Source: Stephanodiscus triporus
Lineage: Eukaryota; Bacillariophyta; Thalassiosirophyceae; Thalassiosirales; Thalassiosiraceae
NCBI GenBank assembly: GCA_036939755.1
Contig: JALLAZ010000162.1
Span: 1 to 20,546 of the forward strand
Length of the DNA stretch: 20,546 bases
Direction: 5' to 3'
The notes beneath the pieces were generated by a model that was given only the letters and a program-made list of their open reading frames with translations, had not been told where the DNA came from and ran no database searches. The position numbers were made by a program, and so were the translations under genes. This document shows, one piece after another, positions 1 through 8,565 of this stretch (the first letter of the stretch is position 1; the number at the start of each line of letters is the position of its first letter).

Positions 1-484
1 CCTCGTAGCCTCTTTCGATTGACCGAAGAAAGCGATGGTCCTTGTCCCGAAGGCTCAACCAAAGTGAGACGGAGAATTGTTCCTGCCCTTCCTTCGTTAG
101 TGTATCGAAGTGCTTCTTGTTTGACGAGATAAGTCGCCGAAATGTCTGGTTCCCTCTATAATTTGCGCCACCTTGTCCGCGTAAACAGAAGATATCCTTT
201 TCGAAATTGACATCCGAAGATGGCACAAATAAAGAGTCACTCTCGCGTGACATCGTCAACGCCGTCTGGGGCTGTAAGGGCTCTGTGGATGTCTCTTCCC
301 GAGGATTCACAATAGTTGACGAACTGATCGTCGCGTTTACCTGATTTGAGTCGTCCCCTTGTACGACGATGGCTTCGTCAGGTACTAGAATCGTGTCATC
401 CGGAGAAAAAAGTACCCCGTTTAAAAACTCCCCTAACTCGAGTGTTGGCGGAGACGAAAGATGCTGATCAAGGTTGCGCTCCAT
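1..484 (-). CDS. DUF6824-domain protein, 3' end cut off by window edge
   Basis: The minus strand is open without a stop from the ATG at 484 to the left edge, giving 161 codons. The C-terminus lies outside the window. Residues about 96-161 carry the diagnostic order of the DUF6824 family: an acidic residue and DIFC, then RGQGGAN, then GNQTFRRLI, a lysine/aromatic stretch (KKHFDTLTKEG), and a basic HRFLR at the end. The family is known mainly from diatoms and other stramenopiles, usually as 'D-hydrophobic-C-x-RGG-x-N-x-x-GN-x-x-FR' followed by a GGRFL-like element. Its molecular function is not established. Residues 1-95 are Ser/Thr/Glu/Pro-rich and look disordered. The frame stays open upstream of the ATG to a stop at 617-619 and reads plausibly (ATKLFGERLNPRIAAL), so the true start may be further 5', perhaps across an intron. 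The family call is from memory of the motif. Confidence 0.7.
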   Translation of the reverse strand, partial: MERNLDQHLSSPPTLELGEFLNGVLFSPDDTILVPDEAIVVQGDDSNQVNATISSSTIVNPREETSTEPLQPQTALTMSRESDSLFVPSSDVNFEKDIFCLRGQGGANYRGNQTFRRLISSNKKHFDTLTKEGQEQFSVSLWLSLRDKDHRFLRSIERGYE

Positions 485-868
485 TTTGTGCTGGGAGTAA
501 TTAGTCAGATCCTCGAACCCGGGCTGAATGAGAGCTGCGATACGTGGATTCAAACGTTCGCCAAACAATTTCGTTGCCGGTTTGGGGACAAAAGCCAAAG
601 ATCGCGGCGTATAAATTTAAATTTGAGAATCGGCAGCAAATTTCTTTTTCTTCTCTCGATGCGTCGGTCAACATTTGCGGGGCCAGTGGTTGCACTAGCG
701 TGTGAGGATTAAGTCACGCTTTAAGAAAAGCAACTGCGTAAAGTAGAAAAGACAAACGTCGGCGTCTTCGCCCTCTTCATCAAGTTTGCCTCACAAAATC
801 CGCGGTGACTCATACAACGACGGATATAATAAGAGTCAAACTTGGATTATCTACAATAAATATGTCTT
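485..868. other. Intergenic, with possible 5' coding extension at 485-616
   Basis: Positions 485-616 are open on the minus strand in frame with the DUF6824 gene but contain no in-frame ATG, so this piece may be coding through an unseen upstream exon. Positions 617-868 are mixed-composition DNA in which I see no gene. It would contain the promoter of the DUF6824 gene and the 3' flank of the glycoside-hydrolase-like gene. Confidence 0.4.
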
Positions 869-2146
869 TTACAATTCGTCACCTCCAAATTCATCCTTCA
901 CGGTCAGCTTTCCTTCCCGCGTCTTAACGTTGACGTGAACTTTGAGATGTTCGAATTCACGTGAGAATCCCCCTTCTCCGTCATCGACGTAATCCCCCAA
1001 CGGCTTTCCCAACTTGCGCGTGATCGCTTGAAAACGAGTGTTATCGAACACGGTCAACCTCCGATTGGCATCGACTCCAGCATGATAAGAGAAGTACGAA
1101 TGCGGCTCAACGATGAGTAGGAAACAACCCAGGGGAAAGTCGATGAATTCTGATTGATTCAAGAGACGATATCGAGAATCCAAGGAATCAATGCCCCCGA
1201 AGTCGGTGTGGTCCATGTCAGCGTTTAACATGATCAAATATCCCTCCTTGGCGGCTTTGGCCATGAGTTGTATCGACATTGCCACGTTCTGGGGATCTGA
1301 CCAATTCTCGATATAGGATCCATCGAGGTATTGTAGGTTTCTGTAGTTGCCATCTTCGCCATTACCAGCTCGAATGACGTTCCCTATCAATATTTTCCCC
1401 GGCGGTAATCTCTCCCTCAATTGCTTAGCAGTGGCGAGGTATGCTGCTCCGTGTTGCTCAACCCACGATTTGCCTTTCATACGCTGTAACGATGCATGAT
1501 GTGTCTTACAAATGGCGTCGATAAAAATCCCGTCAATTTCATCGTGTGCCAACATGTCTATCCCACGTTGGATCCACCACTCTCGAAACTCAAGATTGGT
1601 ATGATCGTACGACAAAAATTTCTCCCTCCATTTGAATAGCTCGTTGTCCCTCTTCGGATTGTGCAAGGCCCATTCTTCCTTGAAGTCCTTGTTCGCATCA
1701 TACCCTGCATAGTGGACCATGGAATTTAAATAAAATAGTATCTTGACCTTCGTATTAACGGCCTTGATCCTCCTCGCCGCCTCGAGAGTCCCCTTTTCCA
1801 CAGACCCATAGGTCTCGTGACCGTTAAACTTTTCGAGCATCACAACGTCCTGGGCGGCGAGCGCGCGGATCTGCTCGTCGGAGTAATCACCCCCCCTGCG
1901 AATGGCCACGTATGTGCGGACGCGATCCCACGACCACTCGGGGTACTTTGCGGACGCCTCGTCGTCGTCGGGGAAGTCGGTTACGCCGTCGATTTCCTCT
2001 CCTACTTCGGCCCTCTTATCGACCACCCCCACCTCTGAATCTTCGGCACCTTTCTCACTCGGACGTCCCCCTATTCCGTTTCTCTCCTCGTCTTCCGGAG
2101 GCTCCTCGTCTGCGCATTCGCTCGGGTGGGTCGTAATTTTCCGCAT
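869..2146 (-). CDS. GHL15-like putative glycoside hydrolase (TIM-barrel type)
   Basis: Uninterrupted 425-residue frame from an ATG at 2146. After a very acidic, probably disordered N-terminus (residues 1-68), the globular part begins at TYVAIRRGGDYSDEQI. It continues with strand-like blocks: QDVVMLEKFNG, VKILFYLNSMVHYAGYDA, the barrel-strand motif DEIDGIFIDAI, ILIGNVIRAG and LDGSYIENWS. That order matches the 'hypothetical glycosyl hydrolase family 15' (PF14885-like) proteins, in which acidic residues at strand ends (the D in IFIDA, the E in YIENW) would be the catalytic candidates. No substrate can be named. There is no signal peptide, yet the protein ends in GGDEL, resembling an ER-retrieval tetrapeptide. 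An out-of-frame ATG 8 nt upstream (2154), in the context aacATGG, opens a 27-codon ORF overlapping the start. The gene is head to head with the oxygenase-DOMON gene. Family assignment is by motif recall. Confidence 0.65.
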   Translation of the reverse strand: MRKITTHPSECADEEPPEDEERNGIGGRPSEKGAEDSEVGVVDKRAEVGEEIDGVTDFPDDDEASAKYPEWSWDRVRTYVAIRRGGDYSDEQIRALAAQDVVMLEKFNGHETYGSVEKGTLEAARRIKAVNTKVKILFYLNSMVHYAGYDANKDFKEEWALHNPKRDNELFKWREKFLSYDHTNLEFREWWIQRGIDMLAHDEIDGIFIDAICKTHHASLQRMKGKSWVEQHGAAYLATAKQLRERLPPGKILIGNVIRAGNGEDGNYRNLQYLDGSYIENWSDPQNVAMSIQLMAKAAKEGYLIMLNADMDHTDFGGIDSLDSRYRLLNQSEFIDFPLGCFLLIVEPHSYFSYHAGVDANRRLTVFDNTRFQAITRKLGKPLGDYVDDGEGGFSREFEHLKVHVNVKTREGKLTVKDEFGGDEL

Positions 2147-2361
2147 TTCGCCATGTTACCACGACAGACCCAACGGTGTCATACACACACACACAACGAC
2201 ACATCTTTTCACCTCTCACGTTTTCTCCTCACTTCGAAAGCCGACCAAGATATCTTTCAGCCGGGTGTGAAAGCCGACCAAGATATTCTCATGACCTATG
2301 TTCATGTCTTAAACTTGCAGGAGGTCCACCTTTCATTATTTCACCACCCACATTTTTCACA
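2147..2361. promoter_or_regulatory. Shared divergent promoter region
   Basis: Only 215 bp separate the start codons of two oppositely oriented genes, so both promoters and 5' UTRs must fit here. It contains a CA microsatellite (about 2179-2194) and two exact 18-bp copies of GAAAGCCGACCAAGATAT whose starts are 33 bp apart. I see no clear TATA box. The promoter role is inferred from geometry only. Confidence 0.5.
2236..2286. repeat. 18-bp direct repeat pair, 33-bp period
   Basis: GAAAGCCGACCAAGATAT occurs exactly at 2236-2253 and again at 2269-2286. The start-to-start distance of 33 bp is close to three helical turns, placing the copies on the same DNA face. The location between two divergent start codons suggests paired transcription-factor sites. 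A simple tandem duplication is the alternative. Confidence 0.75.
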
Positions 2362-4519
2362 ATGATTCTACCAAACGTTTTCCCGGCCCTCCTCGTCGCC
2401 TCGGCAAGCCATGTATCAGCGTATCCAGCCGTGAGTCCGAATAGGATCGCCTACGAGTCCCTCGATGGCGCGAAATCCCCTGTCCTCCTCGAGGGATTGA
2501 ATAAAGACGGCGTCGTCTCCGTTACCGGAGTGCCCAACTTCGGCGAAGTCAAGAGGGCGCTCATGTCTCATTTGCACGCATGCATCATGAGCATCGACGG
2601 CGACGTCCCCACCGAGCATTATCGCGACGGCGCGATCCGACGCTCCTTCGCGTCCTCGACCCTGCCCAACGGGTCCGGACCGCAGCCCATAAAGTCTTTG
2701 GAGGGATTCGAGGCGGCGCTCTCACCCTCGGAGGGTTCCTCCGAGTCGGAATCCTGCAGGCACTTCCGGGGCCATCTCTCCTCGTTCCGATCGACGGTCG
2801 ATCGCGTCACCGGACGATTCGCCGAACGCCTATCCGCCGAGATGGGCGCGTTTCTTCCCAGGCCTCTTTTGCATACCAGCGACCCCGCCGGGCGAGACTA
2901 CGGGGACATTGCCCAGGTAGTCTCGGGGGGCGTACACCTGGAGCATTTTCACTCCTACCAAAAGGGTAATAGCCCGATGGGGATCGCCGATGGCATCGAT
3001 GGAGAAACGATCGAATTCCACACCGATCAAGGTTTCTTCATTGCCTTCACGCCCGGATTGATCGTTTCTCCCGAAGGAGGACTAGAGCTATCTGATGGGT
3101 TTTACGTCCAAAACTCGAATGGTGAGAAGCTGTTGATGGAATTCAGCGAAGAGGACGATTTGGTGTTCATGATGGGTGATGGAGTGAACCAATTGTGAGT
3201 ATTATGCAGAGTTGCTGTATGCTAATTTTACCTTCCTTCATTCGCTCACCATATCAAACCATCCCCTTCAACCATATGCATGCTTCCAAATCAGTATCAA
3301 CAACAAGCTCGTCGACGATCATGCGGGACTTCGTGCCACCCCTCATGCTTTGACTCTTAGTTTCCTCGAAGAAGAGGCCCGTGTGTGGTATGGCCGCATG
3401 GTCTTAGCACCCAACGACGCTTATTTCCCAGGTGTGGCGGAGTCCACTTTTGGCGAAGTCCGTCGATTCTCCATGGATTCAAGTTTGAATGGGGACATCC
3501 CAGTGGGCATTGGATGCTCTTCTCCTAACATGAAGGCTGTCATTACGACCGCACGACGCCTCGAGTTCCACGAGTGTGCCGAGGACGAACTCTTCTGCTG
3601 GTTTCGTTGCATGGCCCTTGCTGACTATGATCTCTCCTTTGACTCTTGTTCGGAGAGGAATCTTCAGGTGCAATGCATGAACCCTCGCGGCCAAGTTCTC
3701 AAGGATGGAGAAGATCACGGTGACTACTTTCCTGAATGCACCAACCGTACCCATGACACCCATCCTGTCACGGACTTTCCCATGATAGATCAACAGGACG
3801 CCGCAGTGTGCACCTCGGAAAAGTGGGAAGAGTTCATTGGCGCTGACGGCTATGATCACATGGTGGAGTTGACGAATCCCAATGGAACCGAGACCTATCT
3901 ACTTTGGTCCATTGTAGAGGATGACTCGGGCACTAAAAAAATCAAGGCTCGTCTTGCTTTCGACAACGTATTCGGATGGCTTGCACTTGGCTTCGCTAAT
4001 GTAGAGGATACAGTTCATAATGGAATGAACGGAGGGAGCATCATTATGGCCATTCCTGGAGGTAACTACGCTGCTGACACTGGCTTGGACCTTGCAGTTG
4101 ATGGCTCGGTTGCTACCTACAAGATCGATTCTGAAAATACGCCATTCCGTTTTTGGAGTACCCCCATTGAAACGGAAGAGACCAAAACCACGATGGCCGA
4201 CGTGGATGATACAGGCTGCTTTACCGCACTTACATTTGAGAGCGATCATATCAACGGACTGAAGTTTGATGTCAACGGTACCGATGAGATGATCTGGGGT
4301 GGAAACTCTAATGACATTTGGATGGGTTATCACACTGACCGCTCACGTTTCACGGTTGATTGGAACACTGGAGAGATGTCATTCTTTGTCATGGGACCTA
4401 TCGCAGAAACTGGACCTACCGAAGAAAAGGAAAGTCCCGCAGAAAATGTCGGATCAATGAAGAGTGCCATCGTAGGGATCGTTTCTTTGGCATGCGCTTC
4501 ATTGGTTTTGCTTTCCTAA
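2362..4519 (+). CDS. Secreted 2OG-Fe(II) oxygenase-like / DOMON fusion protein
   Basis: Two exons, 2362-3194 and 3295-4519, join in phase to give 685 residues. The ATG is in a CACAATG context and starts a signal peptide (MILPNVFPALLVASASHVSA). The N-terminal half looks like a double-stranded beta-helix oxygenase. It has H220-x-D222 in EFHTDQGFF and a distal His295 in LRATPHALTL, followed by Arg307. This is the usual HxD...H plus basic 2OG-binding pattern, and the intron falls just before the distal His. Residues about 350-430 are Cys-rich (ECAEDELFCWFRC). Residues about 465-635 are a DOMON domain (FGWLALGF, NDIWMGYHTDRSRFTVDW), a fold that commonly binds haem or sugar. The C-terminus (666-685) is a hydrophobic tail after small residues, consistent with a GPI signal or membrane anchor. 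The natural substrate is unknown. Oxygenase activity is inferred from the triad pattern. Confidence 0.75.
3195..3294 (+). other. Spliceosomal intron in oxygenase-DOMON gene
   Basis: The 100-bp intron starts GTGAGT and ends in ATCAG after a pyrimidine-containing stretch. Removing it joins TT to T (Phe278), bypasses the TGA at 3196-3198 and places the upstream HxD and the downstream distal His in one reading frame. It interrupts the codon after its second base. Confidence 0.85.
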
Positions 4520-4660
4520 AGAACCTACTTACTGAACGTTAATAATTAACTTGAATTAACCCCACTTAGGTTCTAATCCATAAAAGTACTTTCGCGTCCC
4601 CCATTCGGCCAAGAAGATATATCCCTTCCGTCTCGTATGTTCGGCCCCGTGCGCGCCCCA

Positions 4661-4692
<32 letters not shown>

Positions 4693-4706
4693 CCCCCTTC
4701 CCCAAT
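4520..4706. terminator. Convergent 3' region containing a C29 homopolymer
   Basis: This stretch separates the 3' ends of two convergent genes and should hold both polyadenylation regions. No canonical signal is recognisable. Its outstanding feature is a run of 29 C residues at 4661-4689, then T, then seven more C. The run is 3' of both genes, so it affects neither protein. Confidence 0.5.
4661..4689. repeat. Poly-C/poly-G tract (29 bp)
   Basis: Twenty-nine consecutive C on the plus strand, preceded by CCCCA and followed by T plus seven C. Such a tract can form i-motif or G-quadruplex structures and is very prone to length error in sequencing and assembly, so the exact count may not be real. 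Confidence 0.9.
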
Positions 4707-5993
4707 CTACCTAGAATTTCCGACCCCGCCGAACAGGCTCTTGAACCAAACGTCCTCCGATATCGCAGGTTCCGGCCTCGACACCGGAAAGGTGAAGTTC
4801 ACGAGCTTCGGCACGATGGCGTATCGTATCTTTCGCCCCTTGCTCGCCCTGCGATCCACGATCGTCGTAGTCTTTTTCTTCGTCGATCCGCCGCCGCCGG
4901 CCGCCTTATTCGTCGTCTTCCCATCAACGCCAACCTCGTACAGGGAGGCGATGTCGACGTCGGCGTATTCCGCGGAGGAGCCTCCCGACGTCCTCCTCTT
5001 ACGCAACGCCCGACCCAGGCGCTCGGCCGCCTCTCGGGCCGGGTCCGACGGCCTTCCTCCGCCGCGTTCGTTCGTCGATCGGGAGGATACGAAGTCCGAT
5101 AGCATGTGCTGGTACAACCTGGAATCGTCGAACGTCGGACGACGACGACGACGACTACGACGACGACTGCCGCCGTCCTCCTCCTCCTCGTCCTCCTCGT
5201 CCATCCCCGCCCCCCGCGATCGCGATCGTTCGTATTCCGCCGTGCCCCGAACCTGTTCCCAGAACGACGTCCCCAGCGCCTTGCCGCGGAATGATTCGGC
5301 CCTCCCGCCGCCGCCGCCGCCGCCGCCGTCGTCGAACGATGACGATCCGCCCCCCATTCGCGAGACGATGCCGGCGTGCAGTCTATCGAGCGTCGGCATC
5401 CAACGACGATCGCGCATGTACGAGTATTCGACCTTGAGCCTCTCGGCGAGGGCGTCTTCCTCGTCGTCGTCGTCGTCGCATTCGCCGTCCGTCGGCCTCG
5501 TCCGATCGACGCCGTCCTCGTCGTTGTTATTGTCGTCGTCGTCGTCGTTCCATCCCCCCGCGAGCTCCCTCCTCGCCTCGAGTAGATTCTCCAGGAGCGC
5601 GTCGACCCCCGCCAACGACGCCTTCCTCCTCCTCCCCGTACTGCCATCGTCGTCCTCGCTCGATGTCTCCTCCTCCTCCTCCGTCATGCACCTCTGAACG
5701 AGTATGCGCAATTCGAGGAGCGATCCGTTCAGCTCCATCTGGCGAGATGCCTCGTGGCTCCTGCGAAGCGATTCGACGCGGGATCGCACCCGACGGGCGG
5801 ATGCCGCGCCGTCGTCCTCCTCGATGGATGCTAGGGCGGAGAAGAGGCGGGAGGAGGAGGAGGAGGAGGAGGAGGGAGGGGGAGGGGGATGGGTAGCAGG
5901 AGGAGGAAGTTCCGAGGATCGCTTACGCCGAAGATTCCCAGTCCCACTCTTCTTCTTCGGACGTTCGGTCGTGTCATCGTTCGACATTATCAT
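4707..5993 (-). CDS. AATF: AATF/Bfr2-family ribosome biogenesis factor (TRAUB domain)
   Basis: Single-exon 428-residue frame. The C-terminal block at residues 378-422 is a textbook TRAUB domain: VDRRASKGRKIRY, PKLVNFTFP and the terminal WFKSLFGG. Before it, FDDSRLYQHMLSDFV (288-302) matches the conserved 'YDD-x-x-FY-x-x-LL' segment. LLELRILVQRCM (92-103) and LLENLLEARREL (133-144) resemble the leucine-rich AATF/Che-1 region. Family members (yeast Bfr2, human AATF, plant TRAUB homologues) act in the nucleolus in early 18S rRNA processing as part of the small-subunit processome, and AATF also binds RNA polymerase II in animals. The nucleolar role is inferred by homology. Unusual features are extended Ser, Asp, Glu, Gly and Arg runs encoded by trinucleotide repeats, which lengthen the linkers and create spurious long antisense frames. 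Confidence 0.88.
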   Translation of the reverse strand: MIMSNDDTTERPKKKSGTGNLRRKRSSELPPPATHPPPPPSSSSSSSSRLFSALASIEEDDGAASARRVRSRVESLRRSHEASRQMELNGSLLELRILVQRCMTEEEEETSSEDDDGSTGRRRKASLAGVDALLENLLEARRELAGGWNDDDDDNNNDEDGVDRTRPTDGECDDDDDEEDALAERLKVEYSYMRDRRWMPTLDRLHAGIVSRMGGGSSSFDDGGGGGGGGRAESFRGKALGTSFWEQVRGTAEYERSRSRGAGMDEEDEEEEDGGSRRRSRRRRRPTFDDSRLYQHMLSDFVSSRSTNERGGGRPSDPAREAAERLGRALRKRRTSGGSSAEYADVDIASLYEVGVDGKTTNKAAGGGGSTKKKTTTIVDRRASKGRKIRYAIVPKLVNFTFPVSRPEPAISEDVWFKSLFGGVGNSR

Positions 5994-6365
5994 TTGGACG
6001 GCTTTGTTATATTTCGCGGGTAGTATTGGAATTGGAGGAGACGAAGGAGCTCGGGTGAATCGGTCGCTAATATCATAAGTCCATCGTCCATGTGCCGAAA
6101 AGGTTTAGTTGATTTTTTTTGTGGTCTTCCTTGCTTGGTTCGGGCACGATGCCTTATTAGTACTTGATCCTACCTACGTATGGCGGGAACGATTCGAGAG
6201 AATCACAGGCCAGGTACACTAAAAGTCGGGGCGACGTAGATACCTGGGTACTTATCTACCTAGAGAGACTGTCACGGCATTCCCTTCTTCTCTTTCTCCC
6301 CAATGCGCAATGGATGCACGCTGGACTTGGAGTGGAGTTTCGATGCAATAGATATATATTAACAA
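5994..6365. promoter_or_regulatory. Divergent intergenic region (372 bp), likely two promoters
   Basis: The region lies between the start codons of the AATF-like gene (-) and the NAGPA-domain gene (+). An inverted repeat GTAGATA (6236-6242) / TATCTAC (6253-6259) with a 10-nt loop sits about 110 bp upstream of the plus-strand ATG. An AT-rich stretch (atagatatatatt) lies immediately upstream of that ATG. I see no coding sequence. Promoter function is inferred from position. Confidence 0.45.
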
Positions 6366-6741
6366 ATGGACATGAACTCCGCCAATAATAAGGATGACGG
6401 AGCCCCCGTTACATGGCTCTCGATGGCCCGCATGGAAATTCAACGCGCGCATCATCGCCCGAAGAAGAATAACAACGACGACCGTCTGTACGACGTCCTA
6501 CGGGCGTTCGGTCAAGGCGACGACGACGCTCCAGGTCCGTCGAATTTGGATCCCGACTCAGGTTACGATTACGACTCCGGATCGTCGTCGTCGTCGTCTT
6601 CGTCGGCGGAAGTTTTGCGCGAGAGGATTTCTATCGAGTTGCTCGACGAGGTCGATCCCGATCAGGCGCGAATGTTCGGACGACGGTTCTACTCCGTTTC
6701 GGTCCTCCTGCGAGGGGGAGGAGGAGGAGGAGGCGACGACG

Positions 6742-6772
<31 letters not shown>

Positions 6773-8429
6773 AGGGATGATGATATCAACGACGACGACG
6801 ACGACGACGACCACGATGACCGAGCGATTGCTAAGGCTGGCCCTCCATCGAAGGATCGTTCAGATCCTATCCACGACCGACCCGGTCCTATCTCGACGAA
6901 AAGCCCCGAGGGTGCGAGCCCTCGTCGATTTCATATGGAGCCAGTCTCTGATATTCGGCCTTAGGGACGATGCCGCCGACGACGACGATGACGAAGACGA
7001 CGACGCCGATGTCGTCCGCCATCCGACGCTTACTCGATTGGTCCACGAGAAGGACATGACCTCGTCGTCGTCGTCGTGTTACGTCGAGTTATCGCCGGGA
7101 TTCCGCCACGCCGTCATCGACGGACAAACGTCGGACTTCGGGCCCGTGCACATCAACGTCCTGCGCATCGACGTGGCGGCGGCGTCCGAGGACGAATACG
7201 GCGACGTCGGGGATGACGGCAACGGCCATCCTCGTCCCGTCGTCGTGCGCATGAAATGCGTCGACGCGCGTGGGACGACCACGGACCTGCGCGACCTCGC
7301 GAGGGAACACGGCGCGATCGCCGCCATCAGCGGCGGATTCTTCCTATATTCGGAGCCGGATATCGAAATCCCCTCGAATAGGACGGATCCCGTGGGGATG
7401 CTCGTGTCGGACGGCACGGTCGTCGGTCCGCCGATCTTTCGTAGGGCCGCGATCGTGCAAATGACGGGGGGGGACGGAGGCTGTCGTCGTCGTAGTAGTG
7501 GTGGTGGTCGGGGGGATGATGGGGAGAGGAGGGGAGGAGGAGGAGGAGGAAGCGCGTCGTCGATTCGAATCGATAGGGTGGGAATGTCGGGCGTCGCGTG
7601 CTCGCTATTCCGTACGTGCGCATCGTCCTCCGCGATTCGCGAACGACTCGGGACGTTCACGATAGGGAAAGACGGCGCGAAATGCGTACACAGGGGGAGC
7701 GCGGACGTTGTCGTCCTAGGAGGGGACGAAATCGCCTTCTCCATCGTGGGGAGCGCCGTCGTCTCCTCGCACCTTTCGCCGACGAACGTCCGCGTTCCGC
7801 TCGCGGGATTCGTCCTCGTCGTCCCTAGAGACGCTCTGCACGACCTAGATGCGATCGACGCGAAAATTCGCAACGGCGCGACGATGGACGTATCGTACGA
7901 GTTGCCGCCGCCATACGACGGCGCGCGCAACGCCATGGCCGGGGGGCCGATGTTCTTCTCGGACGACGACGACGACGATCCCGACGGCAATTGTCATTCC
8001 ATGGATCTGCACTCGGAAGACTTCCGGGGAAGCGCGCCGCCGGTGACATTCTCCCAGGACGAAACTCACGATCACAACCTCCTGCCAAGGATGGGAGTTG
8101 GCATCGCGAGATGCGGGGACACTGGCAACGAGCAACTGGTATGCGTAGCCGTGGACGGGCGTAATCTGGACAGGGCGCTCGGACTTACGTTGCAGGGAAC
8201 ATCGGACCTGCTCAGGGCGTTGGGGTGTACGAGGGCGATGAACTTGGACGGGGGTTCGAGCAAGAGGATGGTCGTTTGGGATCCTAAGTCTGGACGTCAT
8301 CGTGTGGTTTGTCTGAGCACCACGGAAATCAAGGCCGGTGTTGCCGGGGATGACCGCGACGGTGAAGAAACGGTCGAACCTTCACGGCCGGTGTATTCGG
8401 CAATATTATTATTACCCGGTGAACAATGA
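6366..8429 (+). CDS. Phosphodiester glycosidase (NAGPA-domain) family protein
   Basis: Single-exon 687-residue frame with ATG in the context AACAAATGG. The C-terminal ~430 residues carry the phosphodiester glycosidase (NAGPA, PF09992-like) signature. It reads HINVLRIDV (262-270), AISGGFF (320-326), then a P-x-GMLVSDG block, RMGVGI, LVCVAVDGRN, GLTLQGTSDLLRALGC and finally the conserved AMNLDGGSSKRM (624-635). In animals the namesake enzyme uncovers mannose-6-phosphate by removing GlcNAc from a phosphodiester. Bacterial and algal relatives act on other sugar-phosphodiesters, so no substrate can be assigned. No signal peptide or membrane segment is visible, which is unusual for the animal enzyme. 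Residues 1-250 are family-unlike and loaded with Ser, Gly, Asp and Thr homopolymers. A Gly/Arg-rich insert (about 372-398) splits the catalytic domain. Confidence 0.8.
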
Positions 8430-8565
8430 GAGGAGGAGGTTGGAGCAGTTTTTGTTCTGTCATGACACATGAAATAATCCGAACTGTTAAGGAACTGCAG
8501 TTTACCCTAGTTCGGTTCGGTAATTGAACTGCATGCCAGTCTAAGCACGTCTCCATGTCAACTTC
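8430..8565. other. Convergent 3' intergenic spacer
   Basis: A 136-bp spacer between the 3' ends of the NAGPA-domain gene and the plastid-targeted gene. It holds the palindrome AACTGCAGTT near 8493 and a second GAACTGCA near 8526, possibly 3' UTR elements. Nothing else is recognisable. Confidence 0.35.

Noticed and set aside
461..712. 83-codon plus-strand frame near the left edge
   Set aside because: Overlaps the open DUF6824 frame antisense and has no recognisable domain.
4741..5697. 318-codon plus-strand frame and several companions over the AATF-like gene
   Set aside because: Composition is only Ser/Pro/Arg runs produced by the complement of triplet repeats. The opposite strand carries a clear TRAUB domain.
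6236..6259. GTAGATA/TATCTAC inverted repeat as a regulatory hairpin
   Set aside because: A 7-bp stem with 10-nt loop is expected by chance in a window this size, so it is noted only within the intergenic description.
7079..7990. 303-codon minus-strand frame inside the NAGPA-domain gene
   Set aside because: Pro/Ser/Arg-rich shadow of a recognised catalytic domain on the plus strand.
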